Positions 59,749-64,000 of a DNA stretch of 64,000 nucleotides are shown here, in pieces (positions within the stretch are counted from its first letter, which is position 1; every line of letters starts with the position of its first letter). This stretch comes from Actinomadura opuntiae (GTDB taxonomy: Bacteria > Actinomycetota > Actinomycetes > Streptosporangiales > Streptosporangiaceae), in contig NZ_JASNWF010000015.1 of NCBI RefSeq assembly GCF_030283205.1, positions 124,001-188,000 of the forward strand, read 5' to 3'. The notes below the pieces were generated by a model. It did not search any database, had not been told where the DNA came from, and saw only the letters and a list, made by a program, of their open reading frames with translations. The translations under genes and the position numbers were made by a program.

Positions 59749-61497
59749 ATGACAGAGGAGTGGGCCAGGGTTCCGGTCGGACCGGAGTCCGAGCGCTGGA
59801 CGACCCGACCCGGGCGGCGCACCGTGCTGGCGATCGTCCACAACGTGACATCGCTGACCCGGCTGCTTGACGTCGTCTCATTGCTCCACGGCGACCTACG
59901 TCTCCAGGTGCTGTTCACGTGGACGCGCTCGTCGCCTTTCGTCCATGACGTCGAGCAATTTCTCGCCGACATCGGCGCCATCGTCGTCCCGTGGGAGCAG
60001 GCGTGCACGATCGACGCCGACCTGGCGATTGCGGCCAGTTACGGCGGCGAACTGGGGGAATTGAAGGCCCCACTGGTGGTTGTATCCCATGGAATGGGAT
60101 ACAATAAATACCTGGAATCGAGGAATCGAGGAATCGAGGAATCGAGGAATCGAGGAATCGAGGAATCGAGGAATCGAGGAATCGAGGAATCGAGGAATCG
60201 AGGAATCGAGGAATCGACGAGCCCAGGCCCGGTGTTCGGACTTTCCGCCGGTTGGCTCCTGCATGACGGGCAGCCGGTGGCGGAGCGGATCGTCCTGTCC
60301 CATCCCGAGCAGTTGGAGCGGCTGCGCCATGGCTGCCCCGAGGCGGTGCCGGCGGCGTTCGTGGCGGGAGACCCGTGCTACGACCGGCTGTTGGCAAGCC
60401 TCTCCCATCGGCGCCGCTACCGTCGCGCGTTCAGCGTCGACGACCGGCGCAAGCTCGTCGTCGTCACCTCCACATGGGGACGCGAGTCCCTGATGGGGCG
60501 CCTGGGTGAGCTGCTGCGCGACCTGCTCGCCGAGCTTCCGCTGGACGAGTACCGTGTCGCGGCGATCCTGCACCCCAACATCTGGCATGGGCATGGGCCG
60601 TGGCAGGTGCGTTCCTGGCTGGATGCGTGCCTGCGCTCCGGTCTGATCCTGCTGCCGCCGCGGGACGGGTGGCGGGCGGCGCTCGTCGCGTCCGACCTGG
60701 TGATCGGCGACCACGGGTCCGTCACCTTCTACGGGGCGGCGCTCGGGCGGCCGACCTTGCTCGGGACGTTTCCGCACGACGCCGTCGATCCCGCTTCGCC
60801 CGTGGCGCGGCTCGGGCGCACCGCACCGCGGCTCCGCACCGATCGGCCGCTTCGGCCGCAGATCGACCAGGCCATCGCCGAGCATGAGCCCGGACTCCAT
60901 CAGGCTGTCACCGCGCACACCACTTCGGTGCCCGGCCGTTCCGCGGAGTTGCTGAGAGCCGAGTTCTACCGGATCATGGGTCTTTCTGAGCCGGCCACTC
61001 CTCCGGTGGTGAATCGGGTGCCGGAGCCCGAAGACTGCGTCATACGGGAGATCACCGCCACGCTCGCGTCGGCGTCCTGGGATGGCGATACTGTGAGCGT
61101 CGTGCGCTTTCCTGCCGGGGCGGCTCTCAATGGTGAATCGATGCCCGGGGGTGCCCACCTCGCGGTGGACGAGCGCGAGCCCGAAGAACGCGTCATCGAA
61201 CTCGCGGACGCCGTTTCCTGCCGTGCTGATCGGCTCGACCGCCCCGCGGATGACTGGCTTACCGAGACTCTCGAGCAGTACCCCGGGTGCCACCTCGCCG
61301 CCGCCGAGCACCTGCCGGGCGAGTCACTGGTACGGCTACGCGACGGGACGACCTTCCACGTCACGGGAGGACCGGTCGAAGTGCACGCCTCCGTCGTCTA
61401 CACCTGGACGGGCCGCAACCGCACACCGCCGCCCGCCGAGAGCACCGTCCTGCTCGGCCCGGACGCGCACCGGGTGTCGATCAAGCCGGCCCGGTGA
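59749..61497 (+). CDS. GT-B-like (CDP-glycerol-glycerophosphotransferase-like) protein with in-frame 8-bp repeat
   Basis: 582 residues from ATG 59749. N-terminal Rossmann-like half: RRTVLAIVHNVTSLTRLLDVVSLLHGDLRLQVLFTW, WEQACTIDADLAIAASYGGELGELKAPLVVVSHGMGY. C-terminal half resembles the donor-binding domain of CDP-glycerol transferases: VVVTSTWGRESLM, YRVAAILHPNIWHGHGPWQ, GLILLPPRDGWRAALVASDLVIGDHGSVTFYGAALGRPTLLGTFP. An extra C-terminal region (about 400-582) is unlike these. Between the halves, 13 copies of GGAATCGA encode an ESRNRGIE periodic spacer. A paralogue starts at 63705, on the far side of the NLR gene. It overlaps the NLR gene tail-to-tail by 17 bp. Substrate unknown. Confidence 0.7.
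   Translation: MTEEWARVPVGPESERWTTRPGRRTVLAIVHNVTSLTRLLDVVSLLHGDLRLQVLFTWTRSSPFVHDVEQFLADIGAIVVPWEQACTIDADLAIAASYGGELGELKAPLVVVSHGMGYNKYLESRNRGIEESRNRGIEESRNRGIEESRNRGIEESTSPGPVFGLSAGWLLHDGQPVAERIVLSHPEQLERLRHGCPEAVPAAFVAGDPCYDRLLASLSHRRRYRRAFSVDDRRKLVVVTSTWGRESLMGRLGELLRDLLAELPLDEYRVAAILHPNIWHGHGPWQVRSWLDACLRSGLILLPPRDGWRAALVASDLVIGDHGSVTFYGAALGRPTLLGTFPHDAVDPASPVARLGRTAPRLRTDRPLRPQIDQAIAEHEPGLHQAVTAHTTSVPGRSAELLRAEFYRIMGLSEPATPPVVNRVPEPEDCVIREITATLASASWDGDTVSVVRFPAGAALNGESMPGGAHLAVDEREPEERVIELADAVSCRADRLDRPADDWLTETLEQYPGCHLAAAEHLPGESLVRLRDGTTFHVTGGPVEVHASVVYTWTGRNRTPPPAESTVLLGPDAHRVSIKPAR
60080..60104. repeat. 11-bp perfect inverted repeat in coding sequence
   Basis: TTGTATCCCAT and ATGGGATACAA with a 3-bp loop GGA, ten bases before the 8-bp repeat array and within the SHGMGYNKY segment. 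It is AT-rich relative to the gene; it could stall replication or transcription and promote slippage in the array. Confidence 0.8.
60114..60217 (+). repeat. 13 perfect tandem copies of the 8-bp unit GGAATCGA
   Basis: 104 bp without a single mismatch, inside the 59749-61497 gene. The unit is not a multiple of three, so gain or loss of one or two copies shifts the frame, while changes by three copies add or remove eight residues (ESRNRGIE). In the next frame over, translation after the array meets a stop by 60493. Confidence 0.95.
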
Positions 61498-63547
61498 GCG
61501 CGACGAGCCGTTCGCGCAGCGCCTGGACCTTGGCCGCGGGCCTGCCGTCCAAAACCTCCAGGGCCGACTCCAGCCACGAGGCGGCGGTTTCACGGTCGTT
61601 GGCGCGCTCGGCGGCGGCGCTGAGCGTCTCGAACACCACCGCGCGCTCAACCCGGTTCTCGTCGGTGCCCAGCACGTCAATGGCTTCGCGCAGCAACGGG
61701 ACGGCCTCGGCGTTCCGACCTGCGCGCAGGTACGCCTGCCCGAGGTCGGTCAACGCGCGACCCTCGTTGTAGGGGTCGGGGACGGCCGCGATCAGCTCGC
61801 GTGCGCGCCTCAGATGAGTGATCGCGTCGTCGTGGTTCCCGGTCGCGCTGAGCGCGCGGCCGCGATGGCGCCACGCCAGCGCGACCGCACGGTCGTCGTC
61901 GTTCTCCTCCGACATCTGGAGGTTGAGCGACAGGTTCTCGGTGAGCAGTTCCAGCGCTCTTGCCGCGAAGTCGCCTCGCGCGGTGAGGGCGGGCAGGATC
62001 TCGGCTCCGCTACGCCGCAGATCGAGCAGGCCGAGCGACTCCACCGCCGTGGCCAAGCCACGCACGTGCCCGACCAGGCGTTCGGCGCGGCTTGCCTCGG
62101 TGAACTCCGCGGCGGCGGCATCCAGCCTGTCCAGTTCCATGTAGCCGAACCCGAGCTGGCAGCGTATCCGTCCTTCGAACCTGGAGTCACTGAGCCGGAC
62201 GGCGGCCTCGCGTCCCAGCTCGAAGACGGCCAGCCAGTGGTCGTGGTACTTGCCCTTGAAACACAGGCTCCACTGGGCTTCGACGAGCTGGACGGCCTTG
62301 TCGTACCAGCCTCGCTCCACGGCCGCCCTGACTGCGGCGAGCATCGCCGCGCGCTGATCCTGCAGCCATTGCCACGCCGACGCCCGCTCCATCGGTGGCC
62401 TCTGCCCCCGGTACCTTTGGTATTCGGGGCCGAGCCACCAGCGTTGCGGCATCACGGTGTAGTCGGCGGCCACCGCCGTCCGCAGATACCAGTCCACGAC
62501 GCGTTGCAGGGCCGCCTCGTGCTCTTCTTGGGTGGCCTGCTCCCGCGCATGCTTCAGTGCGAGGGCGTGCAGGCGGAAGGCAGTTCCGGCCTCCTCGACC
62601 AGCCCGGCGTCGACCAGCTCGGCGAGCGGTGCGGCGACGTCGTCGAGGCCTGCTGCGGCGGCTGCCAGGTCCGCTGAGAAATGACGCCCGAAAAGCGCTC
62701 CCAGGCAGCGGTACAAGCGGGCTGCCTTCGCGCTGAGCCCGCGGTATCCGGCACCGAACACGGCCATGACGACTTCCTTACGCTCCGCCGCCCGCTCGGT
62801 AGCGATCTCCTCGCTCAGAGACGGCCCGCGCCGCTTCATCTGCCGCGCGGCGGCGGAGAGCGACAGTGGCTGCCCCTTGCACAGGGCCGCGATGGCCTCC
62901 GCGCCGTCAACGGTCCCGGCCAGGCGCTCGATCAGCATGACCGCTGCCGCTAGTTCCATCGGTTTCACTTCGAAGGACTGCACGTTCGGCACGTTCTCGA
63001 GCGGCTCCCGGGCTGTGACCACCACGACGCTCCCGGCTGAATTGGGCACGACCGCCCTCACCTGGGAGGCCAAGGTGACGTCGTCCAGGAAGACGATCGC
63101 AGGATTCTCGCTGGTCAGCGTCCTGAACATCGCGGTCATCTCGGCGAGGGTCCGCGGCACCTCGGCGGGTTCGACGCCCATGGCGCGCAAAAATTCACCC
63201 AACGCGTCCTTCGCGGACGCAAGTCCGCCGTCCTTCATGTCCTTGTACAGATGCGGACCGGGCACTTCCCCTGCGATCTGCCACGACCACTTGGTAGCCA
63301 GTTCCGTCTTGCCCATCCCCGCAGGACCGCTGATCACCACCACCAGCGGAACGCCGTTCTCCCGCGCCAGCCGCCACGCGTCGGTGAGCTCGCACAGCAG
63401 CTCCTCGCGGTCGGTGAAGTAGAGCGTCACCGGCGGCAGCGCCCGCGGTATCGGCCGCGAGCGCGGCCCGGAATGGTAGTGGGTGTGAACACCGCCAAGG
63501 ATGTCTCTGGCCTGCACGACCGTCTCGGCCCGATGCACATCGCCCAT
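61481..63547 (-). CDS. STAND/NB-ARC NTPase with TPR repeats and N-terminal amyloid-signalling motif (NLR-like)
   Basis: About 688 residues from ATG 63547 (GTG 63598 is an alternative). The N-terminus carries VVQARDILGGVHTHYH, a BASS-type motif mirrored at the end of the 59261 protein. An NB-ARC/STAND ATPase follows: VTLYFTDREELLCELTDAW, Walker A VVVISGPAGMGKTELATKW, Walker B AIVFLDDVTLASQVRAV, sensor VVVVTAREPLENVPN, then a winged-helix region (LSAKAARLYRCLGALFGRHFS..FRLHALALKHAREQ). The C-terminal 350 residues are TPR-like helical repeats (GFGYMELDRLDAAAAEFTEA, ALSATGNHDDAITHLRRARELI, GQAYLRAGRNAEAVPLLREAI) that would sense a trigger. Expected mode: trigger binding, oligomerisation, then templating of the effector's motif. 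Confidence 0.85.
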   Translation of the reverse strand: MGDVHRAETVVQARDILGGVHTHYHSGPRSRPIPRALPPVTLYFTDREELLCELTDAWRLARENGVPLVVVISGPAGMGKTELATKWSWQIAGEVPGPHLYKDMKDGGLASAKDALGEFLRAMGVEPAEVPRTLAEMTAMFRTLTSENPAIVFLDDVTLASQVRAVVPNSAGSVVVVTAREPLENVPNVQSFEVKPMELAAAVMLIERLAGTVDGAEAIAALCKGQPLSLSAAARQMKRRGPSLSEEIATERAAERKEVVMAVFGAGYRGLSAKAARLYRCLGALFGRHFSADLAAAAAGLDDVAAPLAELVDAGLVEEAGTAFRLHALALKHAREQATQEEHEAALQRVVDWYLRTAVAADYTVMPQRWWLGPEYQRYRGQRPPMERASAWQWLQDQRAAMLAAVRAAVERGWYDKAVQLVEAQWSLCFKGKYHDHWLAVFELGREAAVRLSDSRFEGRIRCQLGFGYMELDRLDAAAAEFTEASRAERLVGHVRGLATAVESLGLLDLRRSGAEILPALTARGDFAARALELLTENLSLNLQMSEENDDDRAVALAWRHRGRALSATGNHDDAITHLRRARELIAAVPDPYNEGRALTDLGQAYLRAGRNAEAVPLLREAIDVLGTDENRVERAVVFETLSAAAERANDRETAASWLESALEVLDGRPAAKVQALRERLVALTGPA

Positions 63548-63704
63548 GCCGGGATCTCGTACCACCGGACCTCCACTCAACCGCTTCGCGAACCTCACCC
63601 ATTATCGACGCCCGCCCCACACAATTCACCCCGGAAGCCGAGCGCAGCGGGCGGTGCGTCCGCTTCTGCAGCGTTCTGGGGCTGAAGGCTATGCTTGTCC
63701 GCCT

Positions 63705-64000
63705 GTGACCGACACGATGGCGGATCTCCCCCCGATCGCTCGCCGGATCCCTGCGCTGCTCCCCGGGTGGGGGACCGTGCGGACCAAGCGGCGCGTGCTG
63801 ATCGTCATCCATAGCGTCACCTCCGCGACACGGCTCAGCGATGTCCTCCCGGCGTTCCACGACCCGAACCTCCACCTCTTCTGCACGCAAACGTCCGACG
63901 CGATGTTCTCCAACGGGGTCGCTTCCTACATGAGCGCCAGGGGTCTTCTCTGCCTGACGTGGGAGCAGGCCGCGTCAGTGAAGTTCGATCTCGTGGTTAC
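63705..64000 (+). CDS. Paralogue of the 59749 GT-B-like protein, truncated by window end
   Basis: Starts at GTG 63705, with GGCTATGCTTG just upstream (TATGCT may be a -10, making the mRNA nearly leaderless; 59749 is preceded by a similar GCTATGGTTG). The first 98 residues align with the 59749 protein: PGWGTVRTKRRVLIVIHSVTSATRLSDVLPAFHDPNLHLFCTQTSD versus PGRRTVLAIVHNVTSLTRLLDVVSLLHGDLRLQVLFTWTRSS, then both reach a TWEQA/PWEQA segment. The gene is divergent from the NLR gene, with about 150 bp between starts. Confidence 0.72.
   Translation, partial: MTDTMADLPPIARRIPALLPGWGTVRTKRRVLIVIHSVTSATRLSDVLPAFHDPNLHLFCTQTSDAMFSNGVASYMSARGLLCLTWEQAASVKFDLVV

Noticed and set aside
60114..60217. CRISPR-like repeated DNA
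   Set aside because: The unit is 8 bp with no spacers, lies inside a gene and is perfectly tandem; it is a simple sequence repeat.
59896..61311. Minus-strand open frame of 471 codons with repeated RFLDSSIP
   Set aside because: It is the antisense reading of the 8-bp array and GC-biased flanks; the plus strand has the recognisable GT-B-like protein.

Overview
The window is about 64 kb of very GC-rich DNA. It has frequent GTG and TTG starts, many FCD-type GntR and TetR regulators, lipoprotein-anchored ABC binding proteins and several actinobacterial insertion sequences. This points to a chromosomal accessory region of a filamentous or soil Actinomycetota. A member of the Streptosporangiales/Thermomonosporaceae kind is a guess; no rRNA or other taxonomic marker is present.

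Left edge (1-11 kb): the 3' part of a Sua5-type tRNA-modification gene, then a scrap yard. It holds a frameshifted beta-carbonic anhydrase, a complete IS5-family element with recognisable inverted repeats, an older transposase scrap, a small lipoprotein, an ABC-2-like membrane protein, a TetR gene divergent from a gene of unknown family, an IS256-family element, an internally deleted IS630 element, and the first of three NmrA-like NAD(P)-binding genes.

Catabolic block 1 (10.5-31.3 kb): two long minus-strand gene trains encode HsaA-like flavin-dependent monooxygenases, a HsaB-like flavin reductase, two vicinal-oxygen-chelate (extradiol-type) dioxygenases, a fumarylacetoacetate-hydrolase-family enzyme, a DHDPS-family aldolase, NmrA/SDR-type reductases, an aldo-keto reductase, a HIT protein and a ribose-type ABC importer. 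Together they read as an aromatic meta-cleavage route: hydroxylation, ring cleavage, C-C hydrolysis, aldol cleavage. Two FCD GntR regulators, an AsnC/Lrp regulator and an AceE-like E1 enzyme are associated. A recurring element, TGTTATAACATATCGC, lies upstream of five transcription units and looks like the shared operator.

Decay zone (31.3-34.6 kb): remnants of a CoA-transferase subunit, a twice-frameshifted dihydrolipoyl acyltransferase, a cyclase-family fragment and an IS256 scrap surround one intact TetR gene.

Catabolic block 2 (34.7-50 kb): two CocE/NonD hydrolases (one with an unusual N-terminal extension), a second FAH-family hydrolase, a DUF3500 protein, a cupin, an MhpA-like FAD monooxygenase, a quinone-reductase-like MDR enzyme, a third HsaA-like oxygenase, a CaiB-type CoA-transferase, SnoaL-like proteins, a GntR regulator and a TetR regulator that appears to carry two HTH domains. 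Sites of the form AAAGTGT-N2-ACACTTT sit in the CaiB/SnoaL divergent region and upstream of the GntR gene.

Transport block (50-57 kb): a third NmrA gene divergent from a fourth GntR, a second complete ABC sugar-type importer, and a flavin reductase fused to an IclR-type effector domain.

Right edge (57-64 kb): a fused siderophore-transporter/transposase scrap and a broken integrase precede what I consider the most interesting locus. A 144-residue protein with an Ala/Gly-rich N-terminal helix ends in a motif (VIQLGDLHGG) that matches a motif at the N-terminus of a nearby STAND/NB-ARC-TPR protein (VVQARDILGG). This is the arrangement expected of an amyloid-signalling NLR/effector pair. Between them lies a GT-B-like protein gene containing 13 perfect copies of an 8-bp repeat inside its reading frame, so it may be phase-variable. 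A paralogue of that gene starts on the other side of the NLR gene and runs off the window.
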